Shown: positions 17,811-28,068, counted from the stretch's first letter. The stretch: DNA of 64,000 bases from an uncultured Christensenella sp. (GCA_910579295.1 CAJTTC010000004.1:1-64000), one strand, 5' to 3'. Notes: a model not told the origin generated them from the sequence alone. Translations and numbers: made by a program.

Positions 17811-20291
17811 ATGGCTAAGAAAAAGGACGATTCGTTTCAGACCTTTATACCGCAAGGCAAGGTGTTTACAATGCCTGTCGAAGAGGTTATGCCTCAGTCG
17901 ATGTTGCCCTATGCGGAGTTCGTAATACTCGACAGAGCGCTCCCCCGCGTGGAGGACGGCTTAAAGCCCGTGCAAAGGCGCATTCTATACACCATGGCGG
18001 AAATGGGACTAACCCCCGATAAGCCGCATAAAAAGTCGGCGAGAATTGTCGGCGACTGTATGGGCAAGTATCACCCGCACGGCGACAGCTCCGTATACGA
18101 CGCAATGGTAAGAATGGCGCAGGATTTCAATATGCGCTTGACTCTTGTCAACGGTCACGGCAATTTCGGTTCGGTTGACGGCGACCCCGCCGCGGCTATG
18201 AGGTACACGGAATCGAGGCTCGAACCGCTCGCTCTCGAACTTTTGAGGGATATCGACAAGGAAACCGTACCGTTTTCATTCAACTTTGACGACAGCCTTC
18301 TCGAACCCGATATTCTCCCCGGCAGATATCCCAATCTGCTGGTCAACGGCGCAAACGGCATAGCCGTCGGGCTTGCGACGAATATACCCACGCACAATCT
18401 GTCCGAGGTAATCGACGGCGTGTGCGCTTATATCGATAACCCCCGCATATCCCTTGCAGAAATGATGAAGATTATCCCCGGACCCGACTTCCCTACGGGC
18501 GGCTTTATCATAGAAAACGAGCTCAAACAGGCGTACGAAACGGGGAGGGGCAGAATTACGCTTCGCGCCCGCTATTCGGTTGAGAACGGCGATAACGGCA
18601 AGAAAGAAATCATCTTCACCGAGCTCCCCTATCAGACCAACAAAGCCGACCTCTTGCGTAAAATTATGCTACTTAAAGAGGATAAAAAGGAGACGCTTGC
18701 GGGCATATCCGAAATCGTCGACGAGTCCGACCGCACGGGTATGCGCGCGGTTATTTACTGCAAAAAGGACGCGGACGTAGACGCTATTCTCAGCTTTTTG
18801 TTTAAGTATACCGATTTGGAGTGCACGTTCGGCATAAATATGGTTGCCATTGCGGGCGGCAAGCCGCAGCAGCTCGGATTGCTCGATATAATAAAATATT
18901 ACGTAGCCTATCAGCGGCAGGTAATAATCCGCCGTACCAAGTATGAATTGAAGGAGGCGGAAGCGCGCTGTCATATCTTGGAGGGCTTGATAATCGGCGT
19001 TCACAATATCGACGAGGTTATCAGAATTATTAAGACCTCCGAAAGCACGCCCATTGCCCGTACGCGCCTTATGGAAACGTTTGCACTGTCCGAGAGGCAG
19101 GCGCAGGCTATACTCGATTTGCGTTTGGCTCGCCTTGCAAAGTTGGAGGTGTACAAGCTCGAAAAGGAGCTTGCCGAATTAAAGAAACGCATAGAGCGGT
19201 TAAAGGCGATACTTGCAAGCCGCGAAGAGCAGATGAATATCGTCAAGAGCGAGATGCGCGAGATCAAGGAAAAGTACCCTTGCCCCCGCAAAACGCAGAT
19301 TGTGGGCAGTACGGAGGAGATAAAGGTATTCCGACAGGACGTCAAGCGCGCTTCAACCGATTGGGTGCTTGCCGTGACCGCGGGCGACAATATAAAGTTT
19401 ATCGACAAGATCGAGTTCGACCAGAAGCGCAAGAAGCCGCTTGCCGCAAGCTATCGCGCCGACGCGCTGTATAAGCAGACGGTTGTATGTAAGTCGGACG
19501 GAGCAATGCTCATATTCACCAACTACGGCAACTGCGTAAGGGTGGATTTAAACGCGTACGACGCCGCGGGAATGGGCGGCGCGGGAATAAAGCTCAAAGA
19601 ATTTTACGACGCGGCTCTGCGCGGCGAAAAGCCCGTAAAGATATATGCAGTCGGAGAGGAATTGCCCGAGGGCGATTTGCTGTTCTTCACGCGGCAGGGC
19701 ACGGTCAAGCGTTCGGCGTGGTCCGAATACGGAATAAACCGCCCCGTATTCCCCGCAATCAAGTTAAAGACGGGCGACGAGGTGCTGAGCGTAGAGGAGT
19801 TCGACCCCGACAACGGCTGTACAATGTGCTTTGTCACCCGCGAGGGTATATGTCTGAACGCCGACAAGGACGACGTGCCGCAACAGGGCAGAGTTACGGG
19901 CGGCGTAAGGGGCGTGTTGTTAAACGACGGCGACGAGGTGATATTCGCTACGCAATTCTACGGCGAGGGCGAAATAATAATCGTGTCCGACCACGGCGCG
20001 GCGAAGAGGGTCATAGCCTCGCTGTTCCAGCCTATGGGCAGGGGCAGAAAGGGTATGATGATAGTCGACGGCAAGTCGAAAGTGCTGTTTGCCGACTATG
20101 TAACAGTGCCTTACAAGATAGCCGTTGTGCGCGCCGACAACTCCGTCACCGAAATGGATACCGAGGATATCTCCATAGAGCCGCGCCCCTCTAAGGGTAA
20201 GCCGTTGCCCGCGGCGGGCGAAGTGACGGGAGCAATCGCTCTCAAATACCGCTCGGATTTCGACGACGGCAACCAACAGATGAAGATATAA
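17811..20291 (+). CDS. parC: DNA topoisomerase IV subunit A
   Basis: The 826-residue DNA cleavage subunit has its catalytic Tyr132 in AAAMRYTESR. The quinolone-region residues are wild type (Ser93 and Asp97 in HPHGDSSVYDAM, matching E. coli GyrA Ser83/Asp87). The N terminus (MLPYAEFVILDRALPRVEDG) is the form I associate with clostridial ParC. A C-terminal beta-pinwheel domain follows from about residue 500, with repeated blades such as GGAGIKLKEF and GVRGVLLNDGDEV. It forms an operon with parE. Confidence 0.88.
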   Translation: MAKKKDDSFQTFIPQGKVFTMPVEEVMPQSMLPYAEFVILDRALPRVEDGLKPVQRRILYTMAEMGLTPDKPHKKSARIVGDCMGKYHPHGDSSVYDAMVRMAQDFNMRLTLVNGHGNFGSVDGDPAAAMRYTESRLEPLALELLRDIDKETVPFSFNFDDSLLEPDILPGRYPNLLVNGANGIAVGLATNIPTHNLSEVIDGVCAYIDNPRISLAEMMKIIPGPDFPTGGFIIENELKQAYETGRGRITLRARYSVENGDNGKKEIIFTELPYQTNKADLLRKIMLLKEDKKETLAGISEIVDESDRTGMRAVIYCKKDADVDAILSFLFKYTDLECTFGINMVAIAGGKPQQLGLLDIIKYYVAYQRQVIIRRTKYELKEAEARCHILEGLIIGVHNIDEVIRIIKTSESTPIARTRLMETFALSERQAQAILDLRLARLAKLEVYKLEKELAELKKRIERLKAILASREEQMNIVKSEMREIKEKYPCPRKTQIVGSTEEIKVFRQDVKRASTDWVLAVTAGDNIKFIDKIEFDQKRKKPLAASYRADALYKQTVVCKSDGAMLIFTNYGNCVRVDLNAYDAAGMGGAGIKLKEFYDAALRGEKPVKIYAVGEELPEGDLLFFTRQGTVKRSAWSEYGINRPVFPAIKLKTGDEVLSVEEFDPDNGCTMCFVTREGICLNADKDDVPQQGRVTGGVRGVLLNDGDEVIFATQFYGEGEIIIVSDHGAAKRVIASLFQPMGRGRKGMMIVDGKSKVLFADYVTVPYKIAVVRADNSVTEMDTEDISIEPRPSKGKPLPAAGEVTGAIALKYRSDFDDGNQQMKI

Positions 20292-20317
20292 TTTTGCGTT
20301 GAACGTTAAAAAAAATT

Positions 20318-22033
20318 ATGCTTAAAAAATTAATTGACGCGGCAATATGCCGCAACGAATGCGATATAGTGCTGAAAAATGCGCAATACGTCGACGTGTT
20401 CTGCGGTGCGGTCAGAAAGGGCGATATTGCGATTAAGGGCAACCGTATCGTCGGTATCGGTGAATACAAGGGCGAGCGGGAGTACGATATGTCGGGGCTC
20501 ACCGTTTTGCCGGGGTTTATCGACGCGCACGTGCATATAGAGAGCAGTCAGCTCACGCCCGAGGGCTTTGCTTCGCTTGTCGTTCCGCGCGGTACGACGA
20601 CGGTCATAGCCGACCCCCACGAAATAGCCAACGTGTGCGGCGCGGACGGTATCGAATATATGCTTCTCGCCTCTAAAAACACGCCTCTCGACGTCAGAAT
20701 TATGATGCCCTCCTGCGTGCCCGCAACGCCCTTCGAAAACAACGGCGCAACAATTTCGGGCGAGGATATATCGCGGTCAATGGGCGAAGATTACGTTTTC
20801 GGGCTGGGCGAATTTATGAATTATCCCGCCGTAATTGCGGGAGATAGTGAAGCTCTTGAAAAATTGGAGGCGGCGCATTCCGCAGGCAAGCCGTGCGACG
20901 GTCACGCGCCGTCGCTGACGGGCAACGAACTCAACGCCTATCTTTGCGCGGGCATTACGACCGACCACGAGTGCTCGGACGCGGCGGAGATAGAGGAAAA
21001 GCTGTCGAAGGGAATGTATATCGCACTGCGGCACGGCTCTTCGGCTCGCAATCTTCAAAGCAACTGCAAGTACGTAACGGCAGGCAATGCGCGCAGGTTT
21101 ATTATGTGCACGGACGACAGGCACGCCGCCGACCTCTCCGAAAAGGGACACATAGACGACGCTCTGCGAACAGCCGTGGCGGCAGGGCTAGACGGAGTAA
21201 CTGCGGTTACGATAGCCACGCTCAACGCCGCGGAGTGTTACGGCTTGAAATGGCGCGGAGCGGTTGCTCCCAACTATATAGCCGACCTCGCCGTGGTTGA
21301 CAATCTCAAAGATTTCAACGTGAAGTACGTATTCAAAAACGGCTCGCCAATTGTGCGCAACGGTAGAGTAATGTTCGACGTTTCGCCTCGGTATATGCCG
21401 CGCTACGTGCAGAATACCGTGCATATTCCCGAGCTGTCCGCAGACGATTTTAAGCTGGCGTTGAGGGGCGAACGCGCCAAAGCGATAAAGGTCAACGGCG
21501 GCAGTATCGTCACGGATTGCGAGGTGTGCTCCGTCAAAACGCAGGACGGCGACGTCGTTCTCGGCGGCACGGACTTATTGAAGCTTGCCGTCATAGAGCG
21601 GCACAAGCTCACGGGGAATATCGGCAGGGGGCTTTTAAAGGGCTACGGTTTTAAGGGCGGAGCGCTCGGCATAACCGTTTCCCACGACTCGCACAATCTG
21701 ATAGTGCTCGGAGACGACAATGGGAGTATGGCGGAGGTTGCAAACGCGCTTGCAAAGGTCGGCGGCGGAATGGCTCTGCACGCGGCGGGGCGTAAGGAAG
21801 CGCGCGTCATTCCCCTCGACGTCGGCGGGCTGATGTCTTCGGATAAGCCGCAGGAATTTATTAAGAAGAGCCAAAAGCTGTATGCGCTCGCCCGGTCTAT
21901 GGGCGTAAACGAGGGGCTGGACGCTTTCCTTTCGCTGGCGTTTTTATCGCTTGCCGTAGTGCCGCACTTAAAGCTTCTGGACACGGGGCTATTCGACGTC
22001 GATAAATTTGCGCCCACGGATATAGAAGCGTGA
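20318..22033 (+). CDS. ade: Adenine deaminase
   Basis: The 571-residue amidohydrolase converts adenine to hypoxanthine in purine salvage. The metal-binding motif is FIDAHVHIESS. PRGTTTVIADPHEIANV and the C-terminal SHDSHNLIVLG stretch are typical of the Ade family. The length is close to the usual 570-600. The start ATG 20318 follows an A-rich stretch without a clear ribosome site, but the N-terminal residues fit the family. It lies 27 bp after parC, so it may be co-transcribed, and an imperfect terminator follows. Confidence 0.93.
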   Translation: MLKKLIDAAICRNECDIVLKNAQYVDVFCGAVRKGDIAIKGNRIVGIGEYKGEREYDMSGLTVLPGFIDAHVHIESSQLTPEGFASLVVPRGTTTVIADPHEIANVCGADGIEYMLLASKNTPLDVRIMMPSCVPATPFENNGATISGEDISRSMGEDYVFGLGEFMNYPAVIAGDSEALEKLEAAHSAGKPCDGHAPSLTGNELNAYLCAGITTDHECSDAAEIEEKLSKGMYIALRHGSSARNLQSNCKYVTAGNARRFIMCTDDRHAADLSEKGHIDDALRTAVAAGLDGVTAVTIATLNAAECYGLKWRGAVAPNYIADLAVVDNLKDFNVKYVFKNGSPIVRNGRVMFDVSPRYMPRYVQNTVHIPELSADDFKLALRGERAKAIKVNGGSIVTDCEVCSVKTQDGDVVLGGTDLLKLAVIERHKLTGNIGRGLLKGYGFKGGALGITVSHDSHNLIVLGDDNGSMAEVANALAKVGGGMALHAAGRKEARVIPLDVGGLMSSDKPQEFIKKSQKLYALARSMGVNEGLDAFLSLAFLSLAVVPHLKLLDTGLFDVDKFAPTDIEA

Positions 22034-22052
22034 AAAAAATCAAATAGTTTTG

Positions 22053-22086
22053 CGCCTTTCTCCGCCGCGCGGTGAAGGGCGTTTTG
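22053..22086 (+). terminator. Terminator after adenine deaminase
   Basis: An imperfect stem of about 13 bp (CGCCTTTCTCCGC with GCGGTGAAGGGCG; one mismatch, one G-U) closes a 3-nt loop and is followed by TTTTG. Confidence 0.65.
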
Positions 22087-22169
22087 CGTTATCCGCGTTG
22101 ATATGAGGCGAATAAACGGTAAGTTTTTTACTAAAAAGCAAAATATTGCAAAATTTTCAAAAAAATGCT

Positions 22170-22198
22170 TTTACTTAACGGCTTAAATATAGTACAAT
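22170..22198 (+). promoter_or_regulatory. Promoter for secA
   Basis: TTTACT (22170-22175) and TACAAT (22193-22198) are separated by 17 bp, about 75 bp before the start codon. The same TTTACT -35 occurs upstream of the ileS T-box. Confidence 0.55.
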
Positions 22199-22273
22199 GT
22201 AAGATGTATAAAAATCAAAAACAGTAATTGTCGCCATAGCGCGGCAGTATTTTCAAACAAGGGGAGCTTTATA

Positions 22274-25099
22274 ATGGGATTGCTTAATTTTCTATCCAAT
22301 TCAGACAGCCGCAAGGCGGTTAAAAAACTCGACAGACTTGCTAAAAAGGTTGAGGATTTAGAGCCTAAGTACGCCGCTATGTCCGACGAGGAATTAAAGA
22401 GTCAGACGGGAATATTGAAGGGGAGGCTTGCAAACGGCGAAACGCTCGACGACATTCTGTTCGACGCGTTTGCGGCTCTGCGCGAGGCGAGCTGGCGCGT
22501 GCTCAAAATGAAGCATTTCCACGTGCAGATAATCGGCGGCATCTGCCTGCATCAGGGTCGTATCGCCGAAATGAGAACGGGCGAAGGCAAAACGCTTGTG
22601 TCCACGCTTCCCGCATACCTCAACGCGCTGACGGGCAAGGGCGTGCATATCGTCACGGTCAACGACTATCTTGCCAAGCGTGACGCCGAATGGATGGGCA
22701 AGGTGCACAAGTTTATGGGGCTGACCGTAGGCGTCAACGTGCCCGGTATGGACGACGAAGAGAAGAAAAAGGCGTACGCGTGCGACATACTCTACGCCAC
22801 CAATAACGAGCTCGGCTTCGACTATCTGCGCGACAATCTCAAAACGTCCATTCCCGCAATGGTTCAGCGTGAGCTCAACTTCTGCATAATCGACGAGGTT
22901 GACTCCATTCTCATCGACGAGGCGAGAACGCCGCTCATAATTTCCGGCAGAGGCGGGGAGAGCAGTAAGCTCTACGAGCAGGTGGACAGGTTTGTACGCT
23001 CTCTGCACGGCGGCTTTGACGACGACAAGAAGGAAGCGGAGAACAAAGCTCCCTTAAAGAAAAAGAAAAATCAGCAGCTCACACCCGAGGAAGAGGAAGT
23101 AAACCGCAAGTTAGAGGCTATCCGCAAGGATATGGAAACGTGGGACTATATAATCGACCGTCAGGACAAGACCGTAACCATAACCGAAAACGGCGCGGCT
23201 AAGGCGGAAAGATTTTTCAATATCAAAAATTTGGGCGATATCGAAAATGCCGAGCTCAACCACCACATTCAGCAGGCGTTAAAGGCGCACGAGCTGTTTG
23301 CCCGCGACGAAAACTATATCGTCACTCCCGAGGGCGAAATAATGATAGTCGACGAGTTTACGGGTCGACTTATGGTGGGCAGGCGCTATTCCGACGGTCT
23401 GCATCAGGCAATCGAGGCAAAGGAGCACGTCAAGGTGCGCGAGGAAAACAAGACTCACGCAACCGTAACGTTCCAGAATTATTTCAGACTTTACAAAAAG
23501 CTGTCGGGTATGACGGGTACGGCAAAGACGGAGGAAGCGGAATTCCGCACGATTTATTCGCTCGACGTCGTTGTTATTCCCACCAACCGCCCCATACAGA
23601 GAATAGACGAGCCCGACGCAATCTTCTCTACGGTAGAGAGCAAGAAAAAGGCAATCGTAAAGGAAGTTACCGAGCGGCACGAAAAGGGGCAGCCCGTGCT
23701 CATCGGTACGGTCACGGTAGATAAGTCGGAGGAGATTTCAAGACTTCTCAGAAGAAACGGCATCAAGCACAATATCCTCAACGCCAAGAACCACGAGCGC
23801 GAGGCTGAAATAGTCGCTCAGGCAGGTCGTTTCGGGGCTGTGACAATCGCCACCAATATGGCGGGGCGCGGTACGGATATTCTGCTCGGAGGCAACCCCG
23901 AGTATCTCGCAAAAAAGCGTATGCGCGAAGAGGGCTACGACCACGATATGATAGAGGTCGCAATCTCCTATGCGGACAGAGAGTTTACGCCCGAAGAGGT
24001 GACGGCTCGAAACAGATATAACGAGCTCTATGCAATGTACAAGGCGGAAACGGACGCGGAAAAGGAAAAGGTTATAGAGGCTGGCGGTCTCTGCATTCTC
24101 GGCACGGAGCGCCACGAATCGCGCCGTATCGACAATCAGTTGCGCGGACGTGCGGGCAGACAGGGCGACGTGGGCGCTTCGGTATTCTTCATATCGCTCG
24201 AAGACGAACTTGCTTTGCGTTTCGGCGGCGAAAGGCTGAAAGCCATTTACACCTCGCTTATGGACGATGACGAGTGCCTGCAATCGAAAATGCTCTCGCG
24301 CTCGATAGAAAACGCGCAGAGGGCAATCGAGGGGCGTAACTTCGGTATGCGTAAGCACACCCTGCAATACGACGAGGTTATGAACGAACAGCGTAAGCTA
24401 ATCTATGCGGAGAGGCTCAACGTACTGCGCGGCGGTAACGTGCACGAGCAGATTTTAAAGTATATTCCCGACTACGTTTCAAAGGTCGTAAACGAGAGCG
24501 TGAACACCGAAGTAATGCCCGAACAGTGGGACGGCGCTGCGCTCACCGAGGCTTTACAGCAGAAGGTTTATCCCGACGAGTGCCAATTTGTCATCACGCA
24601 CGAAATGCTTGAAAAGTGGGATTACGACGCGGCAATACGCAAGATTTGCAAGGAAGTAACCGCCGCTTACGAACAGAAGATAGAGAATATTGCAAGGGAC
24701 ACAAACGGACAGGTCGATTTCTTACAGATAGAGCGCGACGAGCTTCTGCGCGCGGTCGACAGATATTGGATAGACCATATCGACGCAATGGATCAGCTCC
24801 GCAAAGGCATAGGCTTGCGCGGATACGCTCAGCAAGACCCCGTAATAGCCTATAAGGAAGAGGGTCACGAGATGTTCGACGAAATGATAGAGCGCATTCA
24901 GACGACAACTATTTCCCGCCTTTTAAAGGGCAGAATTGTGAGAATGCCGGCAAATATGATGAGGGCAATGCAGCAGAACGCCGCTCCCGCAAAGAGTGTG
25001 CAAGCGCCTGCACAGCCCGTAGCTCCCGCGCCTAAGCCCGTAGACGAAAACGGCAATTACGTTCCCGAGGGCACGCAGATACACCGCCCTAAAAACTGA
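22274..25099 (+). CDS. secA: Preprotein translocase ATPase SecA
   Basis: The 941-residue motor drives Sec export through SecYEG. Walker A is RTGEGKTL, the DEAD-type Walker B lies in IIDEVDSILIDEARTPLIIS, and motif VI is QLRGRAGRQGD. The scaffold and helical wing domains are complete. The C terminus is a Pro/Ala-rich tail (QAPAQPVAPAPKPV) without the Cys-rich zinc-binding motif found in many SecA proteins. There is a second short insertion of charged residues (KKKKNQQLTPEEEE). GGGGAGC precedes ATG 22274. The many signal-peptide proteins nearby are its expected clients. Confidence 0.96.
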   Translation: MGLLNFLSNSDSRKAVKKLDRLAKKVEDLEPKYAAMSDEELKSQTGILKGRLANGETLDDILFDAFAALREASWRVLKMKHFHVQIIGGICLHQGRIAEMRTGEGKTLVSTLPAYLNALTGKGVHIVTVNDYLAKRDAEWMGKVHKFMGLTVGVNVPGMDDEEKKKAYACDILYATNNELGFDYLRDNLKTSIPAMVQRELNFCIIDEVDSILIDEARTPLIISGRGGESSKLYEQVDRFVRSLHGGFDDDKKEAENKAPLKKKKNQQLTPEEEEVNRKLEAIRKDMETWDYIIDRQDKTVTITENGAAKAERFFNIKNLGDIENAELNHHIQQALKAHELFARDENYIVTPEGEIMIVDEFTGRLMVGRRYSDGLHQAIEAKEHVKVREENKTHATVTFQNYFRLYKKLSGMTGTAKTEEAEFRTIYSLDVVVIPTNRPIQRIDEPDAIFSTVESKKKAIVKEVTERHEKGQPVLIGTVTVDKSEEISRLLRRNGIKHNILNAKNHEREAEIVAQAGRFGAVTIATNMAGRGTDILLGGNPEYLAKKRMREEGYDHDMIEVAISYADREFTPEEVTARNRYNELYAMYKAETDAEKEKVIEAGGLCILGTERHESRRIDNQLRGRAGRQGDVGASVFFISLEDELALRFGGERLKAIYTSLMDDDECLQSKMLSRSIENAQRAIEGRNFGMRKHTLQYDEVMNEQRKLIYAERLNVLRGGNVHEQILKYIPDYVSKVVNESVNTEVMPEQWDGAALTEALQQKVYPDECQFVITHEMLEKWDYDAAIRKICKEVTAAYEQKIENIARDTNGQVDFLQIERDELLRAVDRYWIDHIDAMDQLRKGIGLRGYAQQDPVIAYKEEGHEMFDEMIERIQTTTISRLLKGRIVRMPANMMRAMQQNAAPAKSVQAPAQPVAPAPKPVDENGNYVPEGTQIHRPKN

Positions 25100-25117
25100 G
25101 AATAATTTGAGAATATA

Positions 25118-25250
25118 TCCCTCATTCGTCACAACGTGACGCATTCCTACTTAAACGCAAGGGGGAAGGCAAGCGGGGGTATGATATATCCTCGGCTACC
25201 GATTTTTAATGGAGTAAGTCCGCATAGCGGTTGTGAGGGCAATTTTTTCT
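25118..25250. repeat. Dispersed intergenic repeat between secA and prfB
   Basis: The stretch contains CCCTCATTCGTCACAACGTG and a C/G-rich AAGGGGGAAGGCAAG word, both echoing the repeats at 461-560 and 15483-15532. No open frame is supported. The A/T-rich end (25235-25274) probably carries the prfB leader. Confidence 0.5.
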
Positions 25251-25274
25251 CATTTTTAAATTAAAGGATAGTTT

Positions 25275-26375
25275 ATGTTTAAAGCAGACGATTACAGATT
25301 AAGACTTAAAGCGCTTTCGGAAACGCTTGCCGAAGCTAAATATGCACTCGATATCGACAACCTCGACGAGAAGCTCGCCTACTACAAGGCTGAGCAGGAA
25401 AAGCCCGAGGTATGGCAGGATTTGGAAAAATCAAAGACGGTCGGGCGCGCGATATCGTCAATCGAAAATAAAATGGCGGCGTACGGCAAGGGCAAAACGG
25501 CGATTGCCGAGGCTATGGCGTTCGTCGACCTCATCGAGGAAGCGGACGACGAAAGTCTTATTCCCGAATTGGAGCAGATGATAACCGAAGCGGCGAACGA
25601 TATCGAGGATATGCGCATACGCGCGCTCTTAAAGGGCAAGTATGACGCCAATAACGCCATACTCAACTTACATTCGGGCGCGGGCGGTACGGAGGCGTGC
25701 GATTGGACGCAGATGCTTTACCGTATGTATATGCGCTATTGCGAAAAGGTCGGCTTCAAGGTAACCGAGCTTGACTTGGAAAACGGCGACGAGGCGGGAA
25801 TAAAATCCGTTTCTTTCCGCGTCGAGGGCGAAAACGCTTACGGCTTTTTAAAGGCGGAAAAGGGCGTTCACAGGCTTGTCCGCATATCGCCGTTCGACAG
25901 CAACAAGCGCCGTCACACGTCGTTTGCTTCGTTGGAGGTAATGCCCGAGGTTGACGACGCGGGCGAGGTGGAAATCCGCGACGAAGATATACGAATTGAC
26001 GTGTACCGCTCTTCGGGCGCGGGCGGTCAGAAGGTTAACAAGACCGAAACGGCGATAAGAATTACCCATTTCCCCACGGGCATAGTAGTCACCTGTCAGA
26101 ACGAGAGAAGTCAGTTGCAGAACAAGGAAATGGCTTTCCAATATCTCCGCGCTAAGCTGATTGAAAGGCAGATAGCCGAGAGGGAAGCGGCGGACGCGGA
26201 AATCAAGGGCGAAATCAAGAAAATAGAGTGGGGCAGCCAGATCCGTTCATACGTATTCTGTCCCTACACGCTTGCAAAGGACCACCGCACGGGGTACGAA
26301 AATTCCAACATACAGGCGGTTATGGACGGCGATATACAGGGCTTCATCATAGATTATCTCAAAAAGACCGTTTAA
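25275..26375 (+). CDS. prfB: Peptide chain release factor 2
   Basis: The 366-residue protein releases peptides at UGA and UAA. The catalytic GGQ lies in SGAGGQKVNKTE, and the RF2-type codon-recognition tripeptide is in RISPFDSNKRRHTSF. The frame runs uninterrupted from ATG 25275, behind AAAGGAT, with a complete N-terminal helical domain. The in-frame UGA and +1 frameshift used by many RF2 genes for self-regulation is therefore not needed here. It is followed at 13 bp by a helical protein gene and then tsaD, probably one operon. Confidence 0.95.
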   Translation: MFKADDYRLRLKALSETLAEAKYALDIDNLDEKLAYYKAEQEKPEVWQDLEKSKTVGRAISSIENKMAAYGKGKTAIAEAMAFVDLIEEADDESLIPELEQMITEAANDIEDMRIRALLKGKYDANNAILNLHSGAGGTEACDWTQMLYRMYMRYCEKVGFKVTELDLENGDEAGIKSVSFRVEGENAYGFLKAEKGVHRLVRISPFDSNKRRHTSFASLEVMPEVDDAGEVEIRDEDIRIDVYRSSGAGGQKVNKTETAIRITHFPTGIVVTCQNERSQLQNKEMAFQYLRAKLIERQIAEREAADAEIKGEIKKIEWGSQIRSYVFCPYTLAKDHRTGYENSNIQAVMDGDIQGFIIDYLKKTV

Positions 26376-26387
26376 GGAGAATAGATT

Positions 26388-27014
26388 ATGGAAGAGAGCG
26401 TTCAGCGGGTTGCGTCATATCAGGAGGTCAGCCAGAAGCTTGGCAAATTGCTGATAAAGCTGTACGGCGAGAAGATATTCCCCCGACAGGGCAAAGTCTT
26501 TGCCGATATGCTTTTTCAGACGGGCGTAGAGGCGGGCGCATATCTTGCGGCGCTCAACGATATCGAGGAGCGTAGCGTAAAGGTAGACCTTGCCACCAAC
26601 GCATTGATAAAACTCAATCAGGCGGATTACCTTATAGATATAATGCGCGAAGCGAAGTATTACACCGCCGTGCAGGTAGTCGAGATTGACGAGTTTTTGC
26701 AGGGCTTAATCAAGGCTATGCGCGACCTTTTGAACACCGCCAATTCGCATATACGCGCAGAGGCTAACAGAAAGGCGGCAATGGCTCAACAGCCGATTCC
26801 CGTAATCGTACAGCCTCAGCCCGCGGTGCAGATTGCCCCCGCAACTCCCGCGAATAATGTAGCTCCCGCGACCAACGTAATAGCCGCGCCTGCTCCCGCT
26901 CCCAAACGTGCGCCCGGAAAACCCAAGGTCAATCCCGACCCCGACGGCTTTTTAATTCCCGCCGAGGAAGCGCCCAAGGACGGAAACGGCGAGGAGAACG
27001 GGGATAAAACGTAA
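26388..27014 (+). CDS. Helical protein with Pro/Ala-rich tail, possible four-helix bundle
   Basis: The protein is 208 residues. Residues 1-120 are four amphipathic helices; the pattern (YQEVSQKLGKLLIKLYG and VVEIDEFLQGLIKAMRDLL) recalls the S23/Avd-type four-helix bundle proteins. Residues 130-185 are a low-complexity Pro/Ala/Val linker (APATPANNVAPATNVIAAPA) and the end is acidic. No reverse transcriptase is nearby, so a diversity-generating role is not supported. GGAGAATAG precedes the ATG. It sits between prfB and tsaD with short gaps. The function is unknown. Confidence 0.65.
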   Translation: MEESVQRVASYQEVSQKLGKLLIKLYGEKIFPRQGKVFADMLFQTGVEAGAYLAALNDIEERSVKVDLATNALIKLNQADYLIDIMREAKYYTAVQVVEIDEFLQGLIKAMRDLLNTANSHIRAEANRKAAMAQQPIPVIVQPQPAVQIAPATPANNVAPATNVIAAPAPAPKRAPGKPKVNPDPDGFLIPAEEAPKDGNGEENGDKT

Positions 27015-27019
27015 TTATT

Positions 27020-28057
27020 ATGTACGATATATCAAAACACAAAATTAAAGCCGAGCCCCTTATTTTAGGCATCGAGTCAAGCTGCGACGAAACGGCTTGC
27101 GCCGTAATAATGGGTCGAAAAATTATCGCCGATAAAATCATATCGTCGGCTTCCGAGCAGGCTCTGTACGGCGGAGTTGTTCCCGAGATAGCCAGTCGGG
27201 CGCATACGGACGCGGTGGACGAGGTGGTGGCTGACGCGCTGAAAGAGGCGGGCGTACGCCCGAACGAAATAGACGCGGTTGCAGTGACGTACGGCGCGGG
27301 GCTTCTCGGAGCGTTGCTTGTCGGACTGTCGTTTGCAAAGTCGTTTGCGCACGCTCTCGGTATTCCGCTGATTGCCGTCAATCACATTCGCGGGCATATG
27401 GCGGCGGCGTATCTCGACAAGCCCGATTTAAAGCCGCCCTTTATAACGTTGCTTGCAAGTGGCGGGCATACGGCTATACTGCACACGAAAACGGAGTTGG
27501 AGGCTGAGGTGTTGGCTTCGACAACCGACGACGCGGCGGGCGAGGCGTTCGACAAGGTTGCGCGCGTTTTGGGGCTTCCCTATCCCGGCGGCCCTAACGT
27601 TCAGCGGCTTGCGGAGAGCGGAACGGCTGACGTAGAATTTCCGTCGGCGCTCGCAAGGCACGGAGGCGGATCAACCTTTTCTTACAGCGGCTTAAAGACG
27701 GCTGTCATCAACTATATACACACTGCCGAACAGCGCGGACAGGCGGTAAACAGAGCTAACGTGGCGGCTTCGTTTCAGCGCGCGGCAATCGACCCGCTTG
27801 TCAAAAAGACGGTAGAGCTTGCGTTGAACACGGGCGCGTCCACGGTAACGGCGGGCGGCGGCGTAATTGCCAACGGCTATTTGAGAGACAGCCTTAAAAA
27901 AGAATGTCTTTCCGCGGGCTTAGAGCTCGTGTTGCCCGAAAAGCGGTACTGCACCGACAATGCGGCAATGATAGCCTCCGAGGGCTTAAATCAATATCTT
28001 GCGGGAAATTTCGCGCCCCTTTCAATCAACGCCAAAGCGCAAATTCCCCTTAAATAG
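27020..28057 (+). CDS. tsaD: tRNA threonylcarbamoyladenosine transferase TsaD
   Basis: The 345-residue enzyme transfers the threonylcarbamoyl group to A37 of ANN-decoding tRNAs with TsaB/TsaE. The ASKHA fold is shown by GIESSCDETACAVI at the N terminus, the metal-binding NHIRGHMAAAYL (two His), and LLASGGHTAIL. The length is typical. The gene starts 6 bp after the preceding gene, so it is likely co-transcribed with prfB. Confidence 0.95.
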   Translation: MYDISKHKIKAEPLILGIESSCDETACAVIMGRKIIADKIISSASEQALYGGVVPEIASRAHTDAVDEVVADALKEAGVRPNEIDAVAVTYGAGLLGALLVGLSFAKSFAHALGIPLIAVNHIRGHMAAAYLDKPDLKPPFITLLASGGHTAILHTKTELEAEVLASTTDDAAGEAFDKVARVLGLPYPGGPNVQRLAESGTADVEFPSALARHGGGSTFSYSGLKTAVINYIHTAEQRGQAVNRANVAASFQRAAIDPLVKKTVELALNTGASTVTAGGGVIANGYLRDSLKKECLSAGLELVLPEKRYCTDNAAMIASEGLNQYLAGNFAPLSINAKAQIPLK

Positions 28058-28068
28058 CGTGATGAGTT

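Noticed and set aside
15723..20291. gyrB-gyrA rather than parE-parC
   Set aside because: The A-subunit N terminus has the clostridial ParC form and no recF/dnaA context is present; kept as the stated alternative.
26388..27014. Avd-like protein as evidence for a diversity-generating retroelement
   Set aside because: No reverse transcriptase or template/variable repeat pair is seen nearby.
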